A stretch of 64,000 bases of DNA from Paenibacillus lupini (lineage in GTDB: Bacteria > Bacillota > Bacilli > Paenibacillales > Paenibacillaceae): assembly GCF_011761355.1 (NCBI RefSeq), contig NZ_JAASRW010000006.1, positions 434,001-498,000 on the forward strand, in the 5' to 3' direction. The number at the start of each line of letters is the position of its first letter. Position 1 is the stretch's first letter. The position numbers and the translations under genes were made by a program. The notes beneath the pieces are model-generated. The model was not told where the DNA came from, did no database searches, and saw only the letters and a list, made by a program, of their open reading frames with translations. Shown piece after piece: positions 42,976-52,423 of this stretch.

Positions 42976-43641
42976 TTATGTGTTCTTTACCCAGCCTTTA
43001 CGATGAGCAAGAACCGCAAGCTGCGTCCGGTCATCCAGTTCGCATTTCATTAGAAGATTGCTGACATGGGTTTTGACCGTTTTGATACTAATATGAAGCT
43101 CCTCACCGATTTCTTTATTCGAGCGGCCTTCGGCAATCAAGAGCAGTACTTCCTTCTCCCGCTCTGTTAAATCCTCATCACCGGATTGGGCGGTGCGCTG
43201 GCGAAGTCCTCTCGTGAGTGCCTGAGAGACGTCCGCTGTCATGACAGGCATACCTTTAACCGCACCGTGCAGCGCATAAATCAGTTCCTCTGCTGAAACT
43301 GTCTTTAAGACGTAACTGACCGCTCCGGCTTCAATCGCCCCATATACTTTATCATCCTCGAGGAAGCTAGTTAGCATAACGATCTTCAAATCAGGATACT
43401 TTGCAATGATTTGGCGTGTCGTCTCTATACCATCCATTCCCGGCATCATCAGATCCATGAGGATAAGATCCGGAATACCTGCAGGAATACCCGCTTCCAG
43501 CATAGAAATAGCAGCCTGGCCGCTCCCAGCTTCAGCAACGACTTCAAATTTCGGCTCCAGCATCAAATACGTGCGAAGACCAATTCTCACCATATCATGG
43601 TCATCCACAATCATTACTTTTAACGTATTAGTCCCGTTCAT
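42976..43641 (-). CDS. liaR: LuxR-type response regulator of the Lia system
   Basis: 221 residues from MNGTNTLKVMIVDDHD (43641), nine bases after GGGGGA; the longer form (43650) would begin right on that site. The receiver has acceptor Asp in DLILMDLMMPGMDG. The C-terminal LuxR helix-turn-helix is LTEREKEVLLLIAEGRSNKEIGEELHISIKTVKTHVSNLLMK. It overlaps the end of liaS, so the three Lia genes are one translational unit. In Bacillales LiaR activates envelope-protection genes when lipid II cycle antibiotics act. Confidence 0.94.
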   Translation of the reverse strand: MNGTNTLKVMIVDDHDMVRIGLRTYLMLEPKFEVVAEAGSGQAAISMLEAGIPAGIPDLILMDLMMPGMDGIETTRQIIAKYPDLKIVMLTSFLEDDKVYGAIEAGAVSYVLKTVSAEELIYALHGAVKGMPVMTADVSQALTRGLRQRTAQSGDEDLTEREKEVLLLIAEGRSNKEIGEELHISIKTVKTHVSNLLMKCELDDRTQLAVLAHRKGWVKNT

Positions 43642-44674
43642 CGTTACCATTCCCCCGCCATATTTTTGGTATCGTTACCTTCACTCGCGTGCCGCTTCCC
43701 GGCTTGCTTAGAATCTCAGCTAACCCGCCTAACTGCTGGGCCCGTTCCTGCATCGTTGATAGACCATAAGAGCCGCGTCTTACTTGATCAGCCCGGAAAC
43801 CTGCCCCGTCATCCTGCAGACTTAGTACAACTTGGCGTTCATTCTCCGTCAAAGTCAATGAGCAGCTTTGTGCTCCGGAATGCTTCACAACGTTCGCCAT
43901 CGCTTCCTGGACAATAAGGAATAACTGATGCTCCTTCGCTTCAGTTAACGCATCTGTCAGACGCCAATCAAAGACACCCTGAAGCCCATTCTGCCGGCAA
44001 TAATCAGGAAACCACTTATCCAGTGCTTCATGCAGTGTGCGTCCTTCGAGTTCCATTGGTCTAAGCTGTGCAATAAAGATTCGCATCTGCTTTTGCGCAA
44101 GCGTTGACATCTGAATCAACTGATCGAGCACCGAAGCCGCACGTTCCTGATCAATTTCTTGAAGCTTCGGCAGCGAAGAAGCACACATATGCATCGCGAA
44201 TAACTGCTGGCTGACGGTATCATGCAAATCTCTTGCGAGACGTTTCCGTTCCTCCTGTACAGCGGCTTCATTCGAAGCGGTCTGGGTCATGACTTGCTCT
44301 TCCCCTGTCATCTGGAGCCGCTTCATCCGCTCTTCCATCAAACTCGCAAGCTCATTAAACTCACGATATAGCTCAGAAAAAGAAAAGTCTCCCGATTCCG
44401 TAATCCGAACCTCAAAGTTTCCGTTCACCGTCTGCTTAAGAGCCAGCTGAAGCGTATCAATTCGTCGTTGTATAACTCTGCCGGTCCAATAACCGAAGGC
44501 CGCACTGACAAGCAGAAAGACGGAGGCAGCGCCGTAGCGCACTTCCGTCTGTACTTCGCCACCGTTAGATAATCCTGTCCATACGACAATCGCACACAGC
44601 AGCGCCGTTACCGAAGAGGCAACAAACATGGTGAGCAGCTGCCATTTGCCGCCGCGGAACAATCGAACCATCAT
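43628..44674 (-). CDS. liaS: LiaS-type sensor histidine kinase
   Basis: 348 residues. Two membrane segments near the N-terminus (about 12-34 and 47-65) are joined by a very short external loop, typical of intramembrane-sensing kinases. A HAMP-like region and HisKA_3 follow (RKRLARDLHDTVSQQLFAMHM, phosphoacceptor His in LHD), then an ATPase domain with EAMANVVKHSGA, DDGAGF and GSYGLSTMQERAQQLGG. Lies five bases after liaF and overlaps liaR. Senses cell-wall stress with LiaF acting as inhibitor. Confidence 0.94.
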   Translation of the reverse strand: MMVRLFRGGKWQLLTMFVASSVTALLCAIVVWTGLSNGGEVQTEVRYGAASVFLLVSAAFGYWTGRVIQRRIDTLQLALKQTVNGNFEVRITESGDFSFSELYREFNELASLMEERMKRLQMTGEEQVMTQTASNEAAVQEERKRLARDLHDTVSQQLFAMHMCASSLPKLQEIDQERAASVLDQLIQMSTLAQKQMRIFIAQLRPMELEGRTLHEALDKWFPDYCRQNGLQGVFDWRLTDALTEAKEHQLFLIVQEAMANVVKHSGAQSCSLTLTENERQVVLSLQDDGAGFRADQVRRGSYGLSTMQERAQQLGGLAEILSKPGSGTRVKVTIPKIWRGNGNDERD

Positions 44675-44679
44675 AATAA

Positions 44680-45792
44680 TTAACCCACCTTCGTAACGCG
44701 AACATCGCCGATAAATGTGCTTACGACGAGTTTGATTTTTTTATCGGTTTCCGAGTAATGAGGAGAATGGATGTTAATGCTCTTGAACATTCCGCCTTCC
44801 TTCTGACCCAGAATCTTTACATCCCCTGCAAATGCACTTGATATGACTTGTATGCCTACCTCATAATCGTTCGGTACATAAACCTTTACATCACCTATAA
44901 AAGAAGAGATACAAATCTTCGTCTCGCCAAACGGTATTTGGGCTTTCGTCAGATCAACAATGGTATCGCCGATAAAATGCGATATATTAAGCGGCTTCAG
45001 CTCCCAATAATCCTGGCCGATATGAATATCCCCGATAAATCCCGACCTCGACTGTGCATTAGGATCATTATTCCAATATTCGAAGGATCCGTGCTTGGAA
45101 TGATGCTGCTTGCGCCATTGATCCTTCATCTGCTGTTTATGAGCTCTAATATGGTGCTTCTGTGCATTCAATTGCTGACGCAGCTCATGCTTGAAGTTGT
45201 GGTTCCGCCTTACATGATGATAAGGATCTCTTCTCAGATCAGGCTCGGGTGTACCACTCTCATTAGGTTCCGTAAAGGCCTCTCTCGGGTTATCCGAGTT
45301 GTTCGGTGCTCCTTCTTCATCTACCTTCGTTGGATCCGGATGAAGAGGCGGCGCGGAAGGAATATCACCTTTATAATCCGTATAAGAATTGTACGATTTC
45401 CATTCGTCATCATATTGAGGTGGTTCTTGATGACGATGACGCGGCCGGCGTAAAAAGTTAAGTCCAATCAAAATGATAATAATTGGCCACGCGTAGGAAA
45501 CGATGTCACCAAACGACCAGGAAAACCATTCCAGGTTATGACCAAGAAAAACAAATCCGATAAGAATCATCATCCCTGACCACCAGCCTGAGCCGGAACC
45601 GTGACGTCCTGCAACAAGTCCATGCAGACCAATCCAGAGCAGAACGACAGGCCAATAATTAGAGATAATCTCGCCAATACTAATATCGAATTGAATTACG
45701 TCCAATTGTCTTAATAGGAAGATCACGCCGATTGAGATAATGACGAGACCCGACAATAACCGGTTTAAAAAGCTCCCATTCAATTTATTCAA
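44680..45792 (-). CDS. liaF: LiaF-type inhibitor of envelope stress kinase
   Basis: 370 residues. The N-terminal half has about four membrane segments (GLVIISIGVIFLL, YWPVVLLWIGLHGLVAG, GMMILIGFVFLG, WPIIIILIGLNFL). A long charged cytoplasmic linker rich in His, Lys and Gln follows (about 130-250), then the LiaF-like C-terminal beta domain with repeated IGDxxVDLTKA / FIGDVKVYVPN / FAGDVKILG / FIGDVRVT motifs. It keeps LiaS off in unstressed cells. It is the first gene of the liaF-liaS-liaR unit. The linker is longer than in the Bacillus protein. Confidence 0.93.
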   Translation of the reverse strand: MNKLNGSFLNRLLSGLVIISIGVIFLLRQLDVIQFDISIGEIISNYWPVVLLWIGLHGLVAGRHGSGSGWWSGMMILIGFVFLGHNLEWFSWSFGDIVSYAWPIIIILIGLNFLRRPRHRHQEPPQYDDEWKSYNSYTDYKGDIPSAPPLHPDPTKVDEEGAPNNSDNPREAFTEPNESGTPEPDLRRDPYHHVRRNHNFKHELRQQLNAQKHHIRAHKQQMKDQWRKQHHSKHGSFEYWNNDPNAQSRSGFIGDIHIGQDYWELKPLNISHFIGDTIVDLTKAQIPFGETKICISSFIGDVKVYVPNDYEVGIQVISSAFAGDVKILGQKEGGMFKSINIHSPHYSETDKKIKLVVSTFIGDVRVTKVG

Positions 45793-45956
45793 CTCCCTGC
45801 CAGTGCTTCAGAATGTCTTATTGTTACTAAGTATATCTAATGAAAGATAGCTTATAAAGGGACGGCCGATTGAACTTTGCATCGGTCTCGAGACTGAGAA
45901 CAAGGGTTTTACAAAAAAAATAGCTGACATACGTCATAAAACATCACGCAAACACG

Positions 45957-45986
45957 TTGACATTACTCACTTCGCCTATTTATAAT
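45957..45986 (+). promoter_or_regulatory. SigA promoter of the ammonium transporter gene
   Basis: TTGACA (45957-45962), 18-base spacer, TATAAT (45981-45986), 70 bases before the start codon. No clear GlnR/TnrA box was found nearby. Confidence 0.8.
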
Positions 45987-46055
45987 GGTGAGCGGATTCA
46001 TAGAGACAGAGAAACCTTACATCATTTCATACTATGAACAACAGGAGTTGAATCA

Positions 46056-47348
46056 ATGGATGTAGCAGAACTGTCGAGAGGGCTGGATACCATCTGGGTT
46101 GTCTTGACAGCAGCAATGATTTTGCTGATGGAAGGCGGATTTGCCTTGCTTGAAGCCGGATTTGTCCGGCAGAAGAATGCTGTCAGCATTATTATGAAAG
46201 TCTTCGTCGACATTGTTTTTGGCGCACTTGTTTTTTACTTCTTCGGCTTTGCTATCATGCACGGCAAGGACATTGGCGGTTTGTTTGGTTCAACGGGATT
46301 TATGCTTAATGGTGATTTATCTCACATCAATCTCAATATTTCCCATGAAACCTACTGGTTTTTCCAATGCGCCTTCGTTATCGCGGTAATCTCTATCGTC
46401 TCCGGTGCCGTTGCTGAAAGAATTCATTTCCGGGCTTATATTCTGTTGACCATTGCAATGACGGGCATTATATATCCACTTGCCGGCCATTGGGTATGGG
46501 CAATCGACGGCTGGTTAAGCAAGCTAGGAATGATTGATTTTGCCGGTTCAGCAGTTATCCATGCTCTTGGCGGTTTTGCTGCACTTGCAGCTACCTTATT
46601 CATCGGTCCTCGGATCGGTAAATTTTCGCCAGACGGTAAAGTGAACATTGTATCACCTTCCAATCTTCCTCTTGCCTCAGTTGGAGCATTTATTCTATGG
46701 TTCGGCTGGTTTGGCTTTAATGCAGGCAGTACGTTAAGTGCGACAAATGCTGCAATCGGCCACATCGCGGTTACAACTATGCTGTCTGCTTCTGCGGGAG
46801 GCGCAACTTGTATCTTGTTCACCATGCTCCGTTATCGGAAAGCCGACCCGCCAATGGTCATTAACGGTTCGTTAGCTGGTCTTGTCGGGATTACTGCTGG
46901 CTGTGCTTATGTATCAGAAGGAGCAGCGATTTGGATTGGAGCCATTTGCGGAATTGCGATGGTGCTCGTCACTGAATTCATGGAGCGCAAACAAATCGAC
47001 GATCCGGTTGGAGCTTTTGCCGTACACGGAATCAGCGGAAGTATAGGTACACTGGCAGTTGGTCTTTGTGCAATTCCAGCACTTACAAAAGGCTCAGGCC
47101 AAGGCTACTATGGCCTTCTATACGGAGGCGGCTGGAAGCTCCTTGGCGCTCAGGCGCTTGGTCTTGTTGTTATTGCATTTTGGGGATTCGTCTTAACCTG
47201 GGGAGTACTATGGCTGATCCGCCGTATTATGCCAGTACGCGTATCCAAGGATGAAGAGCTTATCGGCCTTGATGTAGGGATACATGGTGTTCCAGCATAC
47301 AGTCAGGAAAGCGACTTTATCGATGTTGATCACATTACTAGAAGCTAA
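46056..47348 (+). CDS. amtB: Ammonium transporter (Amt)
   Basis: 430 residues, eleven expected membrane segments, standard Amt length. Conserved features include LMEGGFALLEAGFVR, a twin-His family pore (VIHALGGFAALAATLF and AVHGISGSIGT), FGWFGFNAGSTL and the cytoplasmic C-terminal tail. It moves ammonia/ammonium across the membrane. Unlike the usual Bacillus pair, there is no adjacent PII gene (glnK/nrgB) in the window; a terminator follows directly. AGGAG precedes the ATG. Confidence 0.96.
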   Translation: MDVAELSRGLDTIWVVLTAAMILLMEGGFALLEAGFVRQKNAVSIIMKVFVDIVFGALVFYFFGFAIMHGKDIGGLFGSTGFMLNGDLSHINLNISHETYWFFQCAFVIAVISIVSGAVAERIHFRAYILLTIAMTGIIYPLAGHWVWAIDGWLSKLGMIDFAGSAVIHALGGFAALAATLFIGPRIGKFSPDGKVNIVSPSNLPLASVGAFILWFGWFGFNAGSTLSATNAAIGHIAVTTMLSASAGGATCILFTMLRYRKADPPMVINGSLAGLVGITAGCAYVSEGAAIWIGAICGIAMVLVTEFMERKQIDDPVGAFAVHGISGSIGTLAVGLCAIPALTKGSGQGYYGLLYGGGWKLLGAQALGLVVIAFWGFVLTWGVLWLIRRIMPVRVSKDEELIGLDVGIHGVPAYSQESDFIDVDHITRS

Positions 47349-47356
47349 ACCAATCA

Positions 47357-47392
47357 TAAAAGGCGTTCTCCATGTGGAGAACGCCTTTTATG
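47357..47392 (+). terminator. Terminator of amtB
   Basis: AAAAGGCGTTCTCC pairs with GGAGAACGCCTTTT around ATGT; perfect and able to work in both directions. Confidence 0.9.
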
Positions 47393-47403
47393 TATAAGTA
47401 GAA

Positions 47404-47781
47404 TTATTTATATAGTTCATTAACCAAATCCACGGAAACAGACACAATGTCAGTTGGTGACGATACCTGGATCGAACGGGCATGCTCAATTTCTTGGCGG
47501 AGCGCACGTACTTGCTCCATTGGTTTTTTCACAAAATGAATGTACTCAACAGCCAAATGATGATCCGGCTTACGGCCGGATAAAATCCGCCGCAATGTCG
47601 ACATGGACTGATAAGCCCGCTCTTCCTTCAGACGCCGCTTCTCATATCGTTCAACCATTTGCTCGATTTCCGCGATTTCCTGCTCTTTCTTCGTCACATA
47701 AGCATCGATGAAGGGCAGTACCTCCGCAGCTTTGCGATGATGGGACGCAGAATGATTCATATGAATAATTGGATCAGTCAT
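47404..47781 (-). CDS. Small helical protein of unknown function
   Basis: 125 residues; residues about 30-60 form a charged coiled coil (KKEQEIAEIEQMVERYEKRRLKEERAYQ), and the rest is helical (VEYIHFVKKPMEQVRALRQEIEHAR). No signal peptide or cysteine. Codon use and position argue that it is real. The family is not recognised; it is convergent with amtB. AGGTGAGC upstream of the ATG is a good ribosome site. Confidence 0.7.
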   Translation of the reverse strand: MTDPIIHMNHSASHHRKAAEVLPFIDAYVTKKEQEIAEIEQMVERYEKRRLKEERAYQSMSTLRRILSGRKPDHHLAVEYIHFVKKPMEQVRALRQEIEHARSIQVSSPTDIVSVSVDLVNELYK

Positions 47782-47885
47782 GATAGCTCACCTGTCTTCA
47801 TTGCGTTATTATTTCTCACATAACTAATAATACAATAAAGATCCGCTCTTGAAAACTCAAAATTATGTGACATCAGCAAATTTAA

Positions 47886-47915
47886 CAAAAAGGAGGAACC
47901 ATAAGGCTCCTCCTG
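47886..47915 (-). terminator. Terminator of the small spore-type peptide gene
   Basis: AGGAGGA pairs with TCCTCCT around a 10-base loop; five T follow on the minus strand. Confidence 0.85.
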
Positions 47916-47931
47916 TTGATTGGTTTAGTAA

Positions 47932-48057
47932 TTACTTCTGAGTATTTTGAGTAGCTTGGTTCGACGCTTTGCCAGTTGCAGCATTTTGATTAAACTCTTC
48001 AGCGAATTCTGCATTTTGCTTGTTGTTTTGTGCTTTGTTGTTTTTGTTCTTAGCCAT
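47932..48057 (-). CDS. Asn/Gln-rich small protein, SASP-like
   Basis: 41 residues: starts MAKNKNNKAQNNKQNAEFAEEF and ends TGKASNQATQNTQK. GGGGAGGTG lies nine bases before the ATG and a terminator follows. Composition (N, Q, K, A; no Cys, no Trp) and the NAEFAEEF element recall gamma-type small acid-soluble spore proteins, which store amino acids in the spore core. The match is by appearance only. Too short for standard ORF calling. Confidence 0.75.
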   Translation of the reverse strand: MAKNKNNKAQNNKQNAEFAEEFNQNAATGKASNQATQNTQK

Positions 48058-48124
48058 TGTAGTTATTCACCTCCCCGTCCATCCCTTAGTATGGCATAGC
48101 AAAGGCTTATTATTCAGAACCTAA

Positions 48125-48676
48125 TTACGATTCCAGATAGGTTTGTGGGATCGGTTTTCCCGCTTCTACCGCTCGATTAATCTGGTTTAGCCATGCTTGA
48201 GACAGCTTGCCGTTGCCCTTACGAAGCACCTGAACGGCTACTGTACGTTTCCCCCACTGCTTATATACATCCTTTATCGTCTCAAAATATAAGTCGAGCC
48301 GGCGGCCTTTAATGGCAGACCCGGTATCCGCTACTACACCGTAGCCGTAACCAGGAATGTAGAGCAGCGTACCGATTGGGAACAGCTTCGTATCGGCGGC
48401 GATCGTCGATACTTGCCCCCGTCTGACTTTTACCCCTGAATAAGTAATCCCGTACTGCGGGTGTCCCGGACGTTTGCCGGTTGACTCATAGCCTGCCGTA
48501 TAACCGGTTGCCACGACCTGTACAGTCGACAGAGTCTGCTCGGCGATGGCTTCCACCGCTACGGGGTCTTTTTTGTCTGCTGGCGCAGCTGCGAGGCTTG
48601 GTGCCACACTTGACAACATTGCCGCTATCGCTAGGCTTGAAATTATTTTTTTGCAAGTAAAAAAGCTTGTGACCAT
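48125..48676 (-). CDS. 3D-domain protein (lytic enzyme-like, secreted)
   Basis: 183 residues. A signal peptide (1-30, ending SLAAA/PA) is followed by a 3D domain (about 75-140) named for its conserved Asp residues: TIAADTKLFPIGTLLYIPGYGYGVVADTGSAIKGRRLDLYFET. This is the double-psi barrel found in MltA-like glycan cleavers and in Bacillus YabE/YocH. A short C-terminal helix extends beyond it. It probably acts on peptidoglycan during growth or spore germination. Monocistronic. Confidence 0.88.
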   Translation of the reverse strand: MVTSFFTCKKIISSLAIAAMLSSVAPSLAAAPADKKDPVAVEAIAEQTLSTVQVVATGYTAGYESTGKRPGHPQYGITYSGVKVRRGQVSTIAADTKLFPIGTLLYIPGYGYGVVADTGSAIKGRRLDLYFETIKDVYKQWGKRTVAVQVLRKGNGKLSQAWLNQINRAVEAGKPIPQTYLES

Positions 48677-48736
48677 TTGGGCAGCTTCCTCCTCAGAAGA
48701 ATAATTCCCAAACGGTCCAAGCTTTATTCATAACAA

Positions 48737-50674
48737 TTAGATTGCTTTAGTTGCGATCTCTTGAGTAAGCAGCTCAATCAGCTCAGCTACCGGCTTAGCA
48801 CCGATATCTCCTTCGCCCCGCTTACGTACCGACACAGCACCTGCCTGTGCTTCGTTCTCGCCTACAACCAGCATGTAAGGAGCCTTTTCAAGCTGTGCTT
48901 CACGAATCTTGTAGCCAAGCTTCTCGTTACGCAGATCGCTCTCAACGCGAATGCCTGCTTCTCTCAGCTTCTCTTCCACTTCACGTGCATAAGCTTCGTA
49001 AGCAGTTGATACAGGAATAACCTTAGCCTGCACTGGCGACAACCACAGTGGCAATGCACCTGCGAAGTTCTCGATCAGGAAAGCAGTCATCCGTTCCATT
49101 GTACTGATGATACCGCGGTGGATAACGACTGGACGATGCTTCTTACCGTCTTCGCCGATATATTCCAGCTCAAAGCGGTCAGGCAGCAGGAAGTCGAGTT
49201 GTGCAGTCGACAGTGTCTCTTCCTTACCAAGCGCTGTCTTGATCTGAACGTCAAGCTTCGGACCGTAGAATGCCGCTTCGCCTTCTGCTTCAAAGAACGG
49301 CAGGCCAAGCTCTTCTACTACTTCACGAAGCATACGCTGAGACATTTCCCACATTTCGTCATTTTGGAAGTACTTCTCTGTATCTTGCGGATCCCGGTAA
49401 GACAAGCGGAAGCGGTACTCTTTAATGCCGAAGTCCTCATAGACCTTGCGGATCAAGTTCACAACGCGAGCGAACTCTTCCTTGATTTGGTCTGGACGGC
49501 AGAAAATATGAGCATCGTTTAATGTCATCGCACGAACGCGGTGCAGACCAGTTAATGCACCAGACATTTCATAACGGTGCATCGTACCCATCTCTGCAAT
49601 ACGAACCGGCAGATCACGGTAGCTTCTCAGATCGCTCTTATATACCATCATATGATGCGGGCAGTTCATTGGACGAAGAACAAGTTCCTCGTTATCAAGC
49701 GCCATAGGCGGGAACATATCCTCGCTGTAGTGCTCCCAGTGACCGGAGATTTTGTACAGCTCAACGTTAGCCAGAACCGGTGTGTAAACATGCTCGTAAC
49801 CAAGACGCTCTTCAAGGTCAACGATGTAACGCTCGAGCGTACGGCGTACCTTAGCGCCGTTTGGCAGCCATAGCGGCAAGCCTTGGCCAACTTCGCGGGA
49901 GAACGTGAACATCTTCAGCTCTTTGCCGAGCTTACGGTGGTCGCGTTTCTTTGCTTCTTCCAAGAAGTGCAGATGCTCATCCAGCTCCGCTTTCTTCGCA
50001 AAGGCAGTTCCGTAAATACGCTGAAGCATCTTGTTCTTCGAATCGCCGCGCCAGTAAGCGCCAGCTACGCTAAGAAGCTTGAAGGCTTTAATACGGCCAG
50101 TGGATGGCAAATGTGGTCCACGGCAAAGATCGAAGAACTCGCCTTGGTCGTACATAGTAATAACCGAATCCTCAGGCAGATCACGAATCAGCTCAAGCTT
50201 CAGGTTATCATCCAGCTCTGTAAAGATAGCAAGAGCCTCTTCACGGCTGACTTCACGGCGGCGAATGTTGAGGTTCTCGTTAATGATGCGCTGCATTTCT
50301 TTCTCGATCTTAGTCAGATCTTCCGGAGTAAGCGATTGATCCATATCGATATCGTAATAGAAGCCGTCCTCGATAACCGGACCGATGCCCAGCTTCACAT
50401 TAGCGTTGCCATATAAACGTTTGATCGCCTGCGCCATCAAATGGGCTGTACTGTGACGATAGACCTCAAGGCCGTTAGCGGATTCGATCGTAACGATCTC
50501 AATTGCGGAATCAGACTCGATTGGTGCGTACACGTCAACCACTTTACCATTGATTTTACCAGCGATAGCATTCTTGCGAAGTCCCGGGCTGATCGAGCCT
50601 GCTACTTCTTCAATTGTTGTTCCAGCATCGTACTCCCGAATGGCGCCGTCTGGAAAAGTAACTTTAATAGACAT
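48737..50674 (-). CDS. thrS: Threonyl-tRNA synthetase
   Basis: 645 residues from MSIKVTFPDGAIREY (50674), after AGGAGGG. Domain order: TGS (1-62), editing/SAD domain with HSTAHLMAQA and GGDFYD-like CRGPHLPSTG, class II core with MRPMNCPHHMMVY, RMSGALTG-like motif and LRPHxxxx ends, and an anticodon-binding domain (AKVIPVSTAYEAYAREV). It charges tRNA-Thr. The longer reading frame above 50674 runs through the T-box leader and is not used. It is followed by a 3D-domain gene on the same strand. Confidence 0.97.
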   Translation of the reverse strand: MSIKVTFPDGAIREYDAGTTIEEVAGSISPGLRKNAIAGKINGKVVDVYAPIESDSAIEIVTIESANGLEVYRHSTAHLMAQAIKRLYGNANVKLGIGPVIEDGFYYDIDMDQSLTPEDLTKIEKEMQRIINENLNIRRREVSREEALAIFTELDDNLKLELIRDLPEDSVITMYDQGEFFDLCRGPHLPSTGRIKAFKLLSVAGAYWRGDSKNKMLQRIYGTAFAKKAELDEHLHFLEEAKKRDHRKLGKELKMFTFSREVGQGLPLWLPNGAKVRRTLERYIVDLEERLGYEHVYTPVLANVELYKISGHWEHYSEDMFPPMALDNEELVLRPMNCPHHMMVYKSDLRSYRDLPVRIAEMGTMHRYEMSGALTGLHRVRAMTLNDAHIFCRPDQIKEEFARVVNLIRKVYEDFGIKEYRFRLSYRDPQDTEKYFQNDEMWEMSQRMLREVVEELGLPFFEAEGEAAFYGPKLDVQIKTALGKEETLSTAQLDFLLPDRFELEYIGEDGKKHRPVVIHRGIISTMERMTAFLIENFAGALPLWLSPVQAKVIPVSTAYEAYAREVEEKLREAGIRVESDLRNEKLGYKIREAQLEKAPYMLVVGENEAQAGAVSVRKRGEGDIGAKPVAELIELLTQEIATKAI

Positions 50675-50720
50675 TGAATTTCCCTCCTGAAAAAGTTGGC
50701 ATAGCACGCGGGATGAACGC

Positions 50721-50985
50721 AAAAAAGCACCCATCCCGCAAAGGGACGAGTGCTTGTATACTCGTGGTTCCACCCTACTTCGATCGCTGCTTGCTGTAAT
50801 CTACAACGTTAAGCAATCCTTGTATTGATCTGATAACGGAGACATCCGGTGCAGCTTAGTAATGGTACGCAATAATCGACCACGTTCAACTGCACAGCTA
50901 CAAAGGGGTATATTCGCTAATGTCATGAAGGAAATTGCAGCCGAGTTTCCTCTCTCTGGACCAACATTTGAAGCCAATACATGTC
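50721..50985 (-). promoter_or_regulatory. T-box leader of thrS
   Basis: On the minus strand, the T-box sequence AGGGTGGAACCACG (50776-50763) is followed by a terminator, AAGCACTCGTCCC with GGGATGGGTGCTT, and a T run (50755-50721). The stem I region lies upstream (near 50960) with AGAGAG and GGCTG elements. Uncharged tRNA-Thr is expected to block termination. I could not fix the specifier codon by eye. Confidence 0.93.
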
Positions 50986-51044
50986 TTTGTCATTGCTGTT
51001 CGCATAGTTATGAGCATTATTATAGCCGCTTGACCCCCTAATCG

Positions 51045-51992
51045 TCAATAGATGCGGCTGTCAGGCTGGACGGATCCATTGCCTTCAAAGACAGGACTAC
51101 AGGCTGGACATTGTGTGCAGACGGATACCCGGTTATCAAATATCGTCTCGATTGTCCTTATTACCTGCATATCATCCTGTCTGGTATGAATCATAATATG
51201 CTTAGGAGATACGGCAATGAGTGAGCTGATCACCATATCTTCAATATTCATTTCGGTCTCCAGCATTTCAGCAACTAACTTGTCCGAGTGGGGCTTCGGT
51301 TCAAAAGGCTGAAACTTTTCATTGAACAGGACAAAATCATGGCTGCCCTTGTGTACAAGGTGAACGATAGGCACCTTCGACTCCTGCAAGCCTACAAAAT
51401 ATTTGAGCAGCGAAATAAACTCCTGGTATTGCTTATCGAGCACGTATTCATCCAAAGCATAATCAACGATCTCAGCTAATTCCGTCCGATAAGGCTGCAG
51501 TCTAAACGAAGTTAATCCGGTCAAGTTCAAAGCCGAATTCTCCTGCAGGTATCGGTCAATCTCATCGGCTACCTTCGTTTTGCGGCGCTGCCTGTCAGCA
51601 TCAAGAAATCTCGTCCCAAGGCCATCCCATTCTGTACCGTGAAGCAGCTCGTGGCAGTATTTTTCGATAACAGGTGCGTCTATAGCGTGGTTATTCCTGT
51701 ATTTTCTCCGAATGATGGCTGCCAGGATATGCGGCTCCATATCGGTTACGATGAATTCGGCTAGTGCCTTGGAAGCAGCTTGGTACACCGAATGGCTATG
51801 GTCAGCCAGATGAAAATAAGGCAGGATCGCTTGGCAGCTAATCTCCTTTTCTGATAGCAGCGTGTATTGAATGGCTTCTCCTTCGATGTGTGCGATATGT
51901 AGATCAGTTGTTGTGTACTCCGCCATCAACGCCGCTAATTGGGCAGCCGATTGCTCCATGTTCGAAGGCAGCGTTACGGTAAACAGCTCCAT
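51045..51992 (-). CDS. ytxC: Sporulation protein YtxC-like
   Basis: 315 residues from MELFTVTLPSNMEQSAAQL (51992), preceded by GGGGTGAGC. The YtxC family is found only in spore formers and usually sits next to thrS, as here. Helical protein with a conserved middle (KTKVADEIDRYLQENSALNLTGLTSFRLQPYRTELAEIVDYALDEYVLDKQYQEFISLLKYFV). The C-terminus has a CxxC pair (VCTQCPACSP). No membrane segment. Molecular role unknown. Confidence 0.9.
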   Translation of the reverse strand: MELFTVTLPSNMEQSAAQLAALMAEYTTTDLHIAHIEGEAIQYTLLSEKEISCQAILPYFHLADHSHSVYQAASKALAEFIVTDMEPHILAAIIRRKYRNNHAIDAPVIEKYCHELLHGTEWDGLGTRFLDADRQRRKTKVADEIDRYLQENSALNLTGLTSFRLQPYRTELAEIVDYALDEYVLDKQYQEFISLLKYFVGLQESKVPIVHLVHKGSHDFVLFNEKFQPFEPKPHSDKLVAEMLETEMNIEDMVISSLIAVSPKHIMIHTRQDDMQVIRTIETIFDNRVSVCTQCPACSPVFEGNGSVQPDSRIY

Positions 51993-52423
51993 GAGCTCAC
52001 CCCTTTCATTCCCCTTATCAGTATATGGCTGGGGGGTTGGGTATATACGAAAGGAGTGGTGGGAGATGATGGGGAGTGGCTGGTGGATTTTGCTGGCTTG
52101 GCTGATGGTCGCTGCGTGAAAGTAACGTTCTTCCGATCGCTGTTGCTCCCCGGATTTCTTCGAATTTACCACCTTACGGTGGAAATCCGGGAGCAAAGGC
52201 GAACGCTTCGCTTCTCCAGTACGTTACTTTCGCTCCGCTCCCGCGCCAGCTACCATCGCCAAAACTTCACTCCCCACTCTTGTGGGGGAGCAGTTTGTAG
52301 CTGCCCTATTTATTCGGGCAGTAATCATTCTCTAAGAGATTTTCTTTTCAACATGATCATTACGCCTAGTTCAATTGTTAGTCTAGTTACTTCCCCGGCC
52401 CCACCTTACCGTACGAGAGGAGG
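51993..52423. other. Gene-free stretch between ytxC and the FkbM gene
   Basis: Holds hairpin repeat copy 5 (52118-52231) and then two short stems, CTCCCC/GGGGAG near 52270-52291 and CTGCCC/GGGCAG near 52302-52322. Neither short stem has a T run, so they are not clear terminators. No gene seen. Confidence 0.55.
52118..52231 (-). repeat. Hairpin repeat family, copy 5
   Basis: Outer arms GAAAGTAACGT (52118-52128) and ACGTTACTTTC (52221-52231) pair perfectly over 11 bases. The inner stem is TTGCTCC-CGGATTTC (52142-52158) with GAAATCCGGGAGCAA (52182-52196), one bulged C. Minus-strand conserved strands are GGAGAAGCGAAGCGTTCGCC and CAGCGATCGGAAGAACGTT. Confidence 0.88.

Noticed and set aside
45793..46055. 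GlnR/TnrA box before the ammonium transporter
   Set aside because: No TGTNA-N7-TNACA match was found; only partial TGACA/TCA words.
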